Positions 1 to 7,705 of a stretch of DNA of 64,000 nt are shown here, in pieces (position 1 is the stretch's first letter; each line of letters begins with the position of its first letter). The stretch covers positions 3,286,001 through 3,350,000 of the forward strand of contig NZ_JBHUNX010000001.1 in the NCBI RefSeq assembly GCF_042685645.1. The letters run 5' to 3'. Below the pieces are notes generated by a model. The model saw only the letters and a list, made by a program, of their open reading frames with translations. It did not search any database and had not been told where the DNA came from. A program made the translations under genes and the position numbers. The DNA comes from Salininema proteolyticum (GTDB lineage: Bacteria > Actinomycetota > Actinomycetes > Mycobacteriales > Micromonosporaceae).

Positions 1-83
1 CGCCCCTGGTCCTCCCCCGCTCGCCCTCGCCGTCTCGGCTGCGACACGGCGCACGGCAACTCGCTCCCAGGATGCGGACCGTG

Positions 84-89
84 TACTAT
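84..89 (+). promoter_or_regulatory. -10 box of a leaderless promoter for trpL
   Basis: TACTAT matches the actinobacterial TANNNT -10 pattern and ends seven bases before the ATG of the Trp leader peptide. The transcript would therefore start at or next to the start codon. No convincing -35 box is visible. Transcription from here would run through trpL and the attenuator into trpEG. Confidence 0.5.
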
Positions 90-96
90 CGACGCC

Positions 97-132
97 ATGA
101 AGAAGTTCGCGAGCTGGTGGTGGCGTTGCTGA
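97..132 (+). CDS. trpL: Trp operon leader peptide
   Basis: An 11-residue ORF reading MKKFASWWWRC carries three consecutive TGG codons. It lies about 125 bp upstream of the anthranilate synthase gene and is followed by a GC-rich hairpin. This is the classic arrangement for ribosome-mediated attenuation: stalling at Trp codons when charged tRNA-Trp is scarce prevents the downstream terminator from forming. Comparable leaders ahead of trpE genes are known in Streptomyces. The ORF has no Shine-Dalgarno sequence, but a -10 box seven bases upstream makes leaderless translation likely. Confidence 0.85.
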   Translation: MKKFASWWWRC

Positions 133-167
133 GGCGGCGCTGCTCCATTGTGCGAACGTGAGAGTGA

Positions 168-195
168 AGAGCGACCGCCCGGGGGCGGTCGCTCT
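168..195 (+). terminator. trp attenuator hairpin
   Basis: Arms AGAGCGACCGCCC (168-180) and GGGCGGTCGCTCT (183-195) are perfectly complementary around a GG apex. The hairpin lies 36 bp after the trpL stop and 60 bp before trpEG. There is no long U-run, as is common in actinobacteria. Its place between a Trp-codon leader and trpEG identifies it as the attenuator terminator. A competing anti-terminator pairing should exist upstream but I did not resolve it. Confidence 0.75.
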
Positions 196-255
196 CTCCG
201 TATCCGGAGCGGCTTCCCGGGGGTCGTACAGGACCCGACTGTCGATAAGGAAGCC

Positions 256-2382
256 ATGACCATCTACACCACTCCGGGCGGTGCGCAGGTCGCGCGAACC
301 ACCACCTCGCTGGAGAACGACGACCTGACCCACATCTCCCACCTGGTCGAGAACCGCCGCGGCGGAGTGCTCTCCTCCGGCATGGAGTTCCCGGGACGCT
401 ACTCCCGCTTCCACCTGGCCTATGTCGATCCCGCCATCGAGGTGTCGGTCGAAGGCCGCCGCGTCACCGCCACCGCGTTGAACGGGCGCGGCGAGGTGCT
501 GCTGCCGGTCTTCGAACGGGCCATGGCCGCCGTCGCCCCGACCGAGGCGGCCGAGGGCTCCGTCTCCGTCACCGTCCCCCGCAGCGAGGGCGTCGTCTCC
601 GAGGAGCTGCGCTCCCGGCAGTCGACCGCCTTCACCGCTCTGCGCTCCATCGTCGAGGCCTTCTCCTGTGAGGATCCCTACCTCGGGTTCTGGGGTTCCT
701 TCGGGTACGACCTGGCCTACCAGTTCGAGCCGGTCGAGTTCGCCAAGGAGCGACCCGAGGGCCTGCGCGACGCCGTGCTCCACTTCGCCGACGAGGTCTA
801 CGTCGTCGACCGCAAGCGCGAGGTGGCCAAGCTGCACCGCTACGAGTTCACCGTGGACGGCCGCTCCACCGAGGGCCTGGAGCGCTCGGGCGAGGAGTTC
901 GCCTACACCCCCGCGACCGTCCTGCCGTCCAACCCCGAACCGGGGTCCTACGCCGAGGTCGTCCGACAGGCCAAGGCGGAGTTCAAAGCGGGCAACCTCT
1001 TCGAGGTCGTTCCCGGCCACGAGATGTACGCCGCCTGCGACTCCCCCGCCGCCTTCTACGAGCGCCTCAAGGCCTCCAACCCGTCCCCCTACGAGTTCTT
1101 CTTCAACCTCGGCCGAGACGAGTACCTGGTGGGGACGAGCCCGGAGATGTTCGTGCGCGTGAACGGAAAGCGCGTCGAGACGTGTCCGATCTCGGGAACC
1201 ATCGCCCGGGGCGGTGATGCCCTGCAGGACGCCAGTCAGATCCTGTCCCTTCTCGGCTCCGAGAAGGAAGAGGCCGAGCTGACCATGTGCACCGACGTCG
1301 ACCGCAACGACAAGGCCCGTGTGTGCGTGCCGGGCTCCGTGCGCGTCATCGGGCGCCGCCAGATCGAGCTGTACTCGCACCTGATCCACACCGTCGACCA
1401 CATCGAGGGGCGCCTGCGCGACGACATGGACGCGTTCGACGCCTTCCTCACCCACATGTGGGCCGTGACGGTCACCGGCGCGCCGAAGACCTGGGCGATG
1501 CGCTTCATCGAGGAGCATGAGAAGACCCCTCGGCGCTGGTACGGCGGCGCGGTCGGGTTCGTCGGCGTCGACGGCTCCATGAACACCGGCCTCACGCTGC
1601 GCACCGCGCACATCCGGGACGGCATGGCGTGCGTGCGCGCCGGGGCGACCCTCCTCTACTACTCCGACCCCGCGCTGGAGGAGGCCGAGACCTTCCTCAA
1701 GGCGAGCGCGCTGCTGGAGGCCGCCGAGGGGCGGCGCAGTTCGCGGGCCGAGGCCACGCCGATCGACCTGGCCGGGGGCAAGGCCGGCGCGGGGCGGCGC
1801 GTCCTGCTGGTCGACCACGAGGACTCGTTCGTCAACACGCTGGCCGACTACTTCCGCCAGCACGGGTGCGAGGTGACGACGCTGCGGTTCGGTTTCGACA
1901 CGGCGGAGGTCCTGGACCGCTACCGTCCCGACCTGGTGGTGCTCTCGCCCGGGCCCGGTCGGCCGACGGACTTCGACACGGCGGGGCTGCTGCGCGTTCT
2001 GGAGGAGCGGGAGGTTCCGGTGTTCGGCGTCTGCCTGGGCCTGCAGGCGATGGTGGAGTACTCCGGCGGGCAGCTGTCCGAGCTGGACGAGCCCGCCCAC
2101 GGGCGTCCCGGCGAGGTGAAGGTCTTCGGCGGCGGCCTGTTCGACGGGCTGGGCGACCATGTGAAGACCGCCCGCTACCACTCTCTCTACGCCACGCCCG
2201 ACGAGGTGACCGGCGGGCTGATCATGACGTCGGCGCTAGGGGACGTGGCCATGTCGGTCGAGGACCCGTTGCGCGGCTGGTTCGGCGTCCAGTTCCATCC
2301 GGAGTCCATCCTGACCTCGGAAAAGGCCTCCGGCCTGCGCCTTATCGGAAACGTGCTGCGCATGACCGCCAACGAGGACTGA
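256..2382 (+). CDS. trpEG: Fused anthranilate synthase TrpE-TrpG
   Basis: A 708-residue fusion of aminase and glutamine amidotransferase that converts chorismate and glutamine to anthranilate, the first step of tryptophan synthesis. The N-terminal two thirds is the chorismate-binding domain, with PISGTIARGGD, TGAPKTWAMRF and GLTLRTAHIRDG. The C-terminal GATase-1 domain starts near residue 515 (VLLVDHEDSFVNTL) and has the catalytic Cys593 in FGVCLGLQ and His681/Glu683 in QFHPES. The ATG at 256 is chosen over an upstream in-frame ATG because AAGGA sits five bases before it and because the attenuator occupies the upstream part. No other trp gene follows, so the gene is monocistronic and controlled by the leader. 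Confidence 0.95.
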   Translation: MTIYTTPGGAQVARTTTSLENDDLTHISHLVENRRGGVLSSGMEFPGRYSRFHLAYVDPAIEVSVEGRRVTATALNGRGEVLLPVFERAMAAVAPTEAAEGSVSVTVPRSEGVVSEELRSRQSTAFTALRSIVEAFSCEDPYLGFWGSFGYDLAYQFEPVEFAKERPEGLRDAVLHFADEVYVVDRKREVAKLHRYEFTVDGRSTEGLERSGEEFAYTPATVLPSNPEPGSYAEVVRQAKAEFKAGNLFEVVPGHEMYAACDSPAAFYERLKASNPSPYEFFFNLGRDEYLVGTSPEMFVRVNGKRVETCPISGTIARGGDALQDASQILSLLGSEKEEAELTMCTDVDRNDKARVCVPGSVRVIGRRQIELYSHLIHTVDHIEGRLRDDMDAFDAFLTHMWAVTVTGAPKTWAMRFIEEHEKTPRRWYGGAVGFVGVDGSMNTGLTLRTAHIRDGMACVRAGATLLYYSDPALEEAETFLKASALLEAAEGRRSSRAEATPIDLAGGKAGAGRRVLLVDHEDSFVNTLADYFRQHGCEVTTLRFGFDTAEVLDRYRPDLVVLSPGPGRPTDFDTAGLLRVLEEREVPVFGVCLGLQAMVEYSGGQLSELDEPAHGRPGEVKVFGGGLFDGLGDHVKTARYHSLYATPDEVTGGLIMTSALGDVAMSVEDPLRGWFGVQFHPESILTSEKASGLRLIGNVLRMTANED

Positions 2383-2399
2383 AGGACTGAGCGACACCG

Positions 2400-2435
2400 T
2401 TTCCGTATGATCGTATTAATACGGTCATACGGAAA
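2400..2435. terminator. AT-rich 36-bp inverted repeat after trpEG
   Basis: Arms TTTCCGTATGA and TCATACGGAAA enclose a second palindrome, CGTATTAATACG, so the whole 36 bp is symmetric except for one T-G pair. It lies 17 bp after the trpEG stop. A terminator is the simplest reading. However, it is much more AT-rich than the other hairpins here, has no U-tail and a TTAA apex, so an operator-like protein site is possible. Confidence 0.5.
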
Positions 2436-2476
2436 CGGGCCTGCGGCCGGCCGACGTCCCCTGCCGTCACTTCCAT

Positions 2477-2685
2477 CGGTCCACCAGTCCTACGTCGGTC
2501 CTCCGGCTTTCCAACAGTTCTCCGGTCTTACGCCGGCCCTCCGGTCCTCCGTCAGCCCACCCGTCCACCGTCAGTTCTCCGGTCCTCAGTCAGACCTCCG
2601 GTCCTCTGTCAGTTCTCCGGCCGTACGTCAGTTCTCCGGCCGTACGTCAGTCCACCGGCCCTCCGTCAGTCCTCCAGGATCCTGA
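2477..2685. repeat. 19-bp tandem repeat, about 11 copies
   Basis: Eleven consecutive units of exactly 19 bp follow the approximate consensus CAGTCCTCCGGTCCTCCGT. Two neighbouring units (2610-2628 and 2629-2647) are identical; the others differ at several positions. Because 19 is not a multiple of three, the array is not a protein repeat. The strand is pyrimidine-rich. The last unit runs over the stop and final codons of the convergent ankyrin gene, so the array touches coding sequence. Confidence 0.85.
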
Positions 2686-3415
2686 CGATCTCGTCGTAGC
2701 CGCCGGCGCGGGCGTGGTCCAGGGCCGTGAGGCCCGACGAGTCCTCGATGGAGGCGTCCGCGCCCGCGTCGACCAGCAGCCGCACGATCTCCTGGTGGTC
2801 GGTTCCCCCGTCGCCGAAGTACACGGCCTCCAGTAGGGCCGTCCAGCCCAGGTCGTTGACCCTGTCGACCGGTATGTCGCTCTGCGCCAGAACCTCCCGG
2901 ACGTAGTCGACGTGCCCGCGCTCGGAGGCCGGGTGGAGGGCCGTGCCGCCGAACCGGTTGTACTGCGCCAGGTCGGGTTCCAGCGGCAGGAGCAGTTCCA
3001 TCATGGCGACGCTGCCCGTCACGCCCGTGTTCACCCACGGGCTCTCGCCGCGCGAGTCGGGCGCGTCCGGGTCGGCGCCGTGCTCGACCAGGACCTCGGC
3101 CACGTCCACATGGTCTTCGATGACGGCCGTGAACAGCGCCGTCCGCCCCTCGCCGTCCCGCGCCTCGACGTCGGCTCCGGCCTTCACCGCCTCGCGCGCT
3201 CCGGCCGCGTCGCCCTCGCTCGCCGCCGCGAGGAGCACCTTGTTGAGCTTCTCCACGTCCGCTCCTCCCTCCGACCCGGTACCCGACTCGTTCGCCCCGG
3301 AACTCTCCGACCCCGCCGGCCGGTCCGGCGCGCCGGGACCTTCCGTCGTGCAGGCCGACAGTACCGCGGTCCCCATCGCGGCGATCACCAGTCCGCGTGT
3401 CCATCTTCCGTTCAT
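2666..3415 (-). CDS. Ankyrin-repeat lipoprotein
   Basis: A 249-residue protein. It begins with a short signal peptide and a lipobox (LSAC, Cys at about residue 22), so it should be lipid-anchored on the outer face of the membrane after SpaseII cleavage. A Ser/Gly/Glu-rich linker follows, then about five ankyrin repeats with recognisable cores: GRTALFTAVIEDHVDVAEVL, GGTALHPASERGHVDYVREV, GWTALLEAVYFGDG and GLTALDHARAGGYDEIVRIL. Such proteins bind other proteins; the partner is unknown. The ATG at 3415 follows GGAGG by a short spacer. The gene is divergent from phzF, and its final codons overlap the last unit of the 19-bp repeat array. Confidence 0.85.
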   Translation of the reverse strand: MNGRWTRGLVIAAMGTAVLSACTTEGPGAPDRPAGSESSGANESGTGSEGGADVEKLNKVLLAAASEGDAAGAREAVKAGADVEARDGEGRTALFTAVIEDHVDVAEVLVEHGADPDAPDSRGESPWVNTGVTGSVAMMELLLPLEPDLAQYNRFGGTALHPASERGHVDYVREVLAQSDIPVDRVNDLGWTALLEAVYFGDGGTDHQEIVRLLVDAGADASIEDSSGLTALDHARAGGYDEIVRILED

Positions 3416-3496
3416 AGGCCCATCCTCCCCGGGCGGCCGTCGGGCGTCGTCCAACGCGAGGGCCGGAAGAACTACTCCTTTCGACGGATGCGAGCC

Positions 3497-3502
3497 CATA
3501 AT
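3497..3502 (+). promoter_or_regulatory. -10 box of a leaderless promoter for the PhzF-like gene
   Basis: CATAAT ends six bases before the ATG at 3509, which places the transcription start on the A of the start codon. No Shine-Dalgarno sequence precedes this gene, which agrees with leaderless translation. Confidence 0.5.
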
Positions 3503-3508
3503 GGGGGC

Positions 3509-4378
3509 ATGCCAGACAACGACACACTCGAATTCTCCATCCTCGACGTCTTCACCGACCGGCCCTTCGCGGGCAACCAGCTGGGCGTCGTCTACGACGC
3601 CTCCGACCTCGACGCCGACCAGATGCAGGACCTCGCCAGGGAGTTCGGCTACTCGGAGTCGATCTTCTTCCTCCCTCCGTCCGAGGCGCTGGCCAACTAC
3701 CGGATCCGGATCTTCACCCCCGCCGAGGAGCTCCCGTTCGCCGGGCACCCGTCCATCGGCGCGGCCGTGGAGTACGTGCGCCGCAACAAGGACCGCCTGA
3801 CGGCCGATCCCGAGGGCACCTACACGGTCATGCAGGAGACCAAGGCCGGGGTGATGACGATCGTCGTCGACGGGGACCACGCGTGGCTCACGAGCAAGGC
3901 CATCGACCTGGGCGACGACATGGACGCCGGCCCGCTGCTGGGCGCCGCGGGCCTGTCGGAGTCGGACCAGGCCGGCGCCGCCCGCACCGCGAGCGCCGGG
4001 CTGGAGCACTACATGCTGCCGGTCAAGGCCGACGCGGTCGGGCGCGCGGCGGCCAAGTCCGGCTTCGCTCCGAAGGTCTACCTTTTCAACCACGACCTGG
4101 CCGCCGGGACGGCGCACGTGCGCCTGTTCGGTTCGGGCCTCGGCGTTCCCGAGGACCCGGCGACGGGTTCGGCGGCGCTGTGCCTGGGCGTCTACCTGTT
4201 CTCGGTGGGGGCCTTCAAGGGCGACGGCGTCCATGAGCTGACCGTCTCGCAGGGCGCCGAGATGGGCCGGCCGTCGACGCTCGATCTGAAGACGACCGTG
4301 GAGGGCGGGGAGCTGAAGTCCGTCTCCGTCGGCGGGAGCGCCGTGACCGTGGCGTCGGGGGCGATGCGGGTTCCGTAG
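3509..4378 (+). CDS. PhzF family isomerase/epimerase
   Basis: A 289-residue protein of the PhzF superfamily, which has the diaminopimelate-epimerase fold and catalyses isomerisations on small hydroxy or amino acids. Family signatures are DVFTDRPFAGNQLGVV near the N-terminus, GYSESIFFLPP with the expected catalytic Glu, FTPAEELPFAGHPSIGAA, and EDPATGSAALCLGVYL near the C-terminus. Length is normal for the family. No phenazine genes are nearby, so the substrate cannot be named. It stands alone, leaderless, and is closed by a shared bidirectional terminator. Confidence 0.9.
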   Translation: MPDNDTLEFSILDVFTDRPFAGNQLGVVYDASDLDADQMQDLAREFGYSESIFFLPPSEALANYRIRIFTPAEELPFAGHPSIGAAVEYVRRNKDRLTADPEGTYTVMQETKAGVMTIVVDGDHAWLTSKAIDLGDDMDAGPLLGAAGLSESDQAGAARTASAGLEHYMLPVKADAVGRAAAKSGFAPKVYLFNHDLAAGTAHVRLFGSGLGVPEDPATGSAALCLGVYLFSVGAFKGDGVHELTVSQGAEMGRPSTLDLKTTVEGGELKSVSVGGSAVTVASGAMRVP

Positions 4379-4419
4379 CGCCGCGCGGGGCATGCCGGAA
4401 CCTTGAGGAACGCATAGAG

Positions 4420-4445
4420 AAAGGGGCCGCCGAGGCGGCCCCTTT
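4420..4445. terminator. Bidirectional terminator
   Basis: Arms AAAGGGGCCGCC and GGCGGCCCCTTT form a perfect 12-bp stem with a short apex. It sits between the convergent PhzF-like and YdjM-like genes, with T- or A-runs on both sides, so it can end transcription from both directions. Confidence 0.85.
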
Positions 4446-4461
4446 TCACGTTCGCGGTCCC

Positions 4462-5265
4462 TCAGGCGCCCGTGACCATCTGCTGCACTTCGGGGAGGTG
4501 CCACAGCCAGCCGAGCACGACGACGACGGTCAGCGCCGGCATGACGTAGCGGGTCTCGCGCTTGCCGCCGGCGCGGAGGGCGACGGCGCGGGGCAGTCCG
4601 AGGTTGTGCCAGACCTTGCCGTTGAACGGGACGGGGAAGAGCAGGGGCGAGCCCTGTTTGGTGATCATGTCGCCGAAGATGTGGATGACGCAGCCGACGC
4701 CCATGGCCAGTCCGAGGACCCAGTAGGAGCGGCCCGGTTCCAGGAGGTGGAACATGCCGTAGGCGCAGGCCACCGACGCCAGTGTCGTGACGATCCACCC
4801 CTTCTTCTTGACGGTGGTGGCCATGAGTCCGCGGACGGCGAGTCCGGTGAGGACGAAGAGGATGGCGATGACCGCCGGTTTGCCGAATCTCGCGGCGAGC
4901 CACCCGGTCAGGATGCCCATGAGGACGCTGAACATGAGCGTGTGGGTGAGCGTGCGGTGGCCGTTCTTGCGTTTGCGGTCCTTCTTGGTCTTCGTCAGGA
5001 GGTAGAACCAGTAGGCGACGCGCTCGGCCCCTTCGGCGACGATCATGGAGGCGGGCCCGAAGGCGCGCGCCACGGTGGAACCGCCTTTGTTGGTGGTCAC
5101 CTTTCCGGCGCAGTCGATGTCGGGGAACAGGGCGGCGCCTGCGCAGGCGATGGTCCCCACGGCGAGTTCGGCGGCGGTCTGCTCCACTCCGAACGAGGCG
5201 GCGATGGCCGATCCGGTGAGCCAGGCTGCGGCGCCGCTCATGGCGTGCGTCGGTCCCATGACCAT
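4462..5265 (-). CDS. YdjM/DUF457-type membrane-bound metal-dependent hydrolase
   Basis: A 267-residue multi-pass membrane protein of the YdjM family (putative inner-membrane metal-dependent hydrolases). Visible features are GPTHAMSG at the start, FPDIDC near residue 48, the metal-ligand-like HRTLTHTL near residue 103, HIFGDMITKQG near 192 and several long hydrophobic helices. In E. coli ydjM is LexA-regulated; I see no SOS box here. The ATG at 5265 is seven bases after GGAGG. The biochemical role of the family is not established. Confidence 0.8.
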   Translation of the reverse strand: MVMGPTHAMSGAAAWLTGSAIAASFGVEQTAAELAVGTIACAGAALFPDIDCAGKVTTNKGGSTVARAFGPASMIVAEGAERVAYWFYLLTKTKKDRKRKNGHRTLTHTLMFSVLMGILTGWLAARFGKPAVIAILFVLTGLAVRGLMATTVKKKGWIVTTLASVACAYGMFHLLEPGRSYWVLGLAMGVGCVIHIFGDMITKQGSPLLFPVPFNGKVWHNLGLPRAVALRAGGKRETRYVMPALTVVVVLGWLWHLPEVQQMVTGA

Positions 5266-5537
5266 GGGTGGTCCTCCATTTTCTTAGGCGGCGGGCAATG
5301 TCGGACAGGGCTGTGTCCTTTCTGGCACTATGCCATGCGAACACAGGCGACCTGCGGCGAGGCTCCGTCCGAAGTGCCTGCGCCGCAGCCGGGTCCGCAC
5401 CCTACGTCACCCGTGGCGGGAACATCGCCCCCGAGCGGGGCGTCCTCTGCCGCACCGGCGCGCCCGATGACCTGTCGCACCCTGTGTCACCTGCGAAAAT
5501 CGAAAGCGGGTGATGCGGTGCACAGCCGGCGCTGGGC

Positions 5538-5543
5538 TATGGT
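5538..5543 (+). promoter_or_regulatory. -10 box of a leaderless promoter for the ABC exporter
   Basis: TATGGT ends six bases before the ATG at 5550, so the transcript should begin on the start codon. No Shine-Dalgarno sequence is present. Confidence 0.5.
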
Positions 5544-5549
5544 GTCACC

Positions 5550-6464
5550 ATGGATTCCGCCATTGAGGTCGCAGACCTCCGCAAGACGTTCCGGCCCCGG
5601 AACGCTCCCCCGGTCGAGGCGGTCCGCGGCGTCGGGTTCTCCGTCGGCGAGGGCGAGTTCTTCGGCATTCTCGGCCCCAACGGGGCGGGCAAGACGACGA
5701 CGCTGGAGATGATCGAGGGCATCCTGGAGCCCGACGGGGGGAGGGTGGCCGTTCTCGGGCGCTCCCCGTGGCCGCACTCCGCCGAGCTGACCTCCCGCAT
5801 CGGCGTCCAGCTGCAGACGAACGCCTTCTTCGAGTTCCTGACCGTCACCGAGCAGCTGCGGACGTACGCGCAGCTGTACGGGCAGCCGGAGGAGCGCGTG
5901 GAGGAGATCCTCGACGTGGTCGGGCTCTCCGAGCACCGCAGGCAGCGGTGCGAGAAGCTCTCCGGCGGCCAGCAGCAGCGCCTGTCGATCGCCTGCGCGC
6001 TGATCGGGGACCCGGAGGTGGTGTTCCTCGACGAGCCGACCTCGGCGCTCGACCCGCAGGCCCGGCGGAACATGTGGGAGCTGCTGCGGAAGATCAACGC
6101 CGAGGGCCGCACCATGGTCCTGACGACGCACTACATGGAGGAGGCCGAGTTCCTCTGCGACCGCGTCGCCATCATGGACTCCGGGCGCATTCTCGCCCTC
6201 GACTCCCCCGCCTCGCTCGTCGCGGGCCTCGACGCGCCGACGCACATCAAGGTCGGGGCGCACCAGTTGAGCGACGCGCAGGTCGAGGACCTGACCGATC
6301 TGGGCGTGCAGCGTGAGAACGGCACCGTGGAGTTCGAGACGCGCGACCCGCAGGCCCTGCTGGTTCGGCTGGCCGAGGCGGGTGCGCTGGAGGGGCTGGC
6401 GGTGCGCACGGCCAATCTCGAGGACGTCTTCCTGGGCGTCACCGGACGGGAGTGGAGAGACTGA
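5550..6464 (+). CDS. ABC transporter ATP-binding protein
   Basis: A 304-residue ATPase of the DrrA/ABC-2 type. It has Walker A GPNGAGKTT near residue 45, signature LSGGQQQR, Walker B VVFLDEPTSALDP and the H-loop in TTHYMEEAE. The C-terminal part (from about residue 225) is the regulatory extension typical of drug or lipid exporters. Its stop shares one base with the ATG of the permease gene, so the two are translationally coupled and form a single exporter. Substrate unknown. Confidence 0.93.
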   Translation: MDSAIEVADLRKTFRPRNAPPVEAVRGVGFSVGEGEFFGILGPNGAGKTTTLEMIEGILEPDGGRVAVLGRSPWPHSAELTSRIGVQLQTNAFFEFLTVTEQLRTYAQLYGQPEERVEEILDVVGLSEHRRQRCEKLSGGQQQRLSIACALIGDPEVVFLDEPTSALDPQARRNMWELLRKINAEGRTMVLTTHYMEEAEFLCDRVAIMDSGRILALDSPASLVAGLDAPTHIKVGAHQLSDAQVEDLTDLGVQRENGTVEFETRDPQALLVRLAEAGALEGLAVRTANLEDVFLGVTGREWRD

Positions 6465-7537
6465 TGGCGAGCACCGCAGCCGTTAAGGCCAGTCCGTACA
6501 AGGCGCTGGTCAAGGCCCAGTGGACGGGTTGGAAGCGCGACAAGGCCAATGTCTTCTTCTCCCTGCTGTTCCCCCTGATCATGATGGCGCTGCTGTCGCT
6601 GATCTTCGGCGGCGCCGCCGATTCGACCCCACGCGTGCTGGTTGCCGGCGACGTCCCGGCGCTGGAGGGCTACTCCGGCGACGACATGGACGTCGAGAGC
6701 GTCGACGGCCGGGACGAGGCGATCGAGCGGATCGAGGACAACCGGGCGGGGGCGGCCGTGGTCCAGGAGGGCGACTCGGTCACCGTCTACTACTCCGAGA
6801 ATCCCTCGTCGGGGCCGTCGGCGCGCAACGCCGTCGAGGCGGCCCTCGCGGCGGAGAACGCCGACCTGGTCAAGGAGGAGTACGGGATCGATCCGCCGGT
6901 CGCCGTGGACTCCGAGGCGGTGTCGGGCTCGGAGTTCGACATGATCCAGTTCCTCGCCCCGGGCATGCTGGCCTGGGCGATCGCCATCGCGGGGGTGTTC
7001 AACACCGCCGGGACGCTGGTGGACTGGAAGCGCACCAAGATCCTGCGCCGGCTGCGGATCACCCCGGCCGGGTCGGGGGTGGTCGTCGGTTCGCGCATCA
7101 CGGTGAACGTGGTGGTCGCCTGCATCCAGGTCGCGGTGTTCCTCGCTGCGGCCGTCGCCGTCTTCGGCTACCAGATGTCCGGCTGGGCGTGGTTCGCCGT
7201 GCCCCTGGCGATCCTGGGCACGGCCATGTTCATCTCCATGGGCGTCATCATCGGCGGCATCGCCAAGACCTCCCCGGGGGCGGCGGGCCTGTCGAACCTG
7301 GTGACCATGCCGATGGCCTTCACCTCGGGGGCCATGTACCCGCTGTCGGAGTCGCCGACGTGGCTGCAGCTGGTCTCTTACGCCAATCCCATGCGCTACC
7401 TCAACGAGGCGATCCAGGGCGTGGCCAGTTTCGGCCTCAGCCCGGTGGCGGTGCTGCCGCAGGTGGGGATGATCCTGGCCTTCACCGCCGTCTTCGCGGC
7501 CGTGGCCTGGAAGACCTTCCGGTTCAGCGACCTCTAG
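6464..7537 (+). CDS. ABC-2 type permease
   Basis: A 357-residue membrane partner of the preceding ATPase. One N-terminal helix (VFFSLLFPLIMMALLSLIF) is followed by a roughly 130-residue extracytoplasmic segment and then five helices, the first containing FLAPGMLAWAIAIAGVFN. This is the ABC2_membrane_3 layout seen in multidrug or lipid exporters. The ATG at 6464 overlaps the upstream stop by one base and follows GGAGAGA; an upstream in-frame ATG at 6452 is less likely. Confidence 0.9.
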   Translation: MASTAAVKASPYKALVKAQWTGWKRDKANVFFSLLFPLIMMALLSLIFGGAADSTPRVLVAGDVPALEGYSGDDMDVESVDGRDEAIERIEDNRAGAAVVQEGDSVTVYYSENPSSGPSARNAVEAALAAENADLVKEEYGIDPPVAVDSEAVSGSEFDMIQFLAPGMLAWAIAIAGVFNTAGTLVDWKRTKILRRLRITPAGSGVVVGSRITVNVVVACIQVAVFLAAAVAVFGYQMSGWAWFAVPLAILGTAMFISMGVIIGGIAKTSPGAAGLSNLVTMPMAFTSGAMYPLSESPTWLQLVSYANPMRYLNEAIQGVASFGLSPVAVLPQVGMILAFTAVFAAVAWKTFRFSDL

Positions 7538-7565
7538 CGCAACGGCGATCCGACGGGAGACCGTC

Positions 7566-7596
7566 GAAGGGGTCCGACCGCTGGTCGGGCCCCTTC
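7566..7596 (+). terminator. Terminator after the ABC exporter
   Basis: A 14-bp stem (GAAGGGGTCCGACC with GGTCGGGCCCCTTC, one G-U pair) around a three-base loop, 29 bp after the permease stop. It may also serve rsmI on the opposite strand. Confidence 0.8.
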
Positions 7597-7705
7597 CGTC
7601 GTGGAATGGTCCCTTCTCGGCCGGGAAGAGTCCCGGGAGGGAACCGTGCGAGTCGCCGCCGCGGCCGCCCACGAGGCTCTGACCAGCGGGGGTGACGGTG
7701 CTCCC

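Noticed and set aside
2407..2685. 92-residue ORF through the 19-bp repeats
   Set aside because: The open frame results from the repeat composition; the period is not a multiple of three, and there is no ribosome-binding site or homology.
3816..5344. Long minus-strand ORFs opposite and around the PhzF-like gene
   Set aside because: They are antisense shadows of GC-rich coding sequence; the real minus-strand genes here are the ankyrin and YdjM-like ones.
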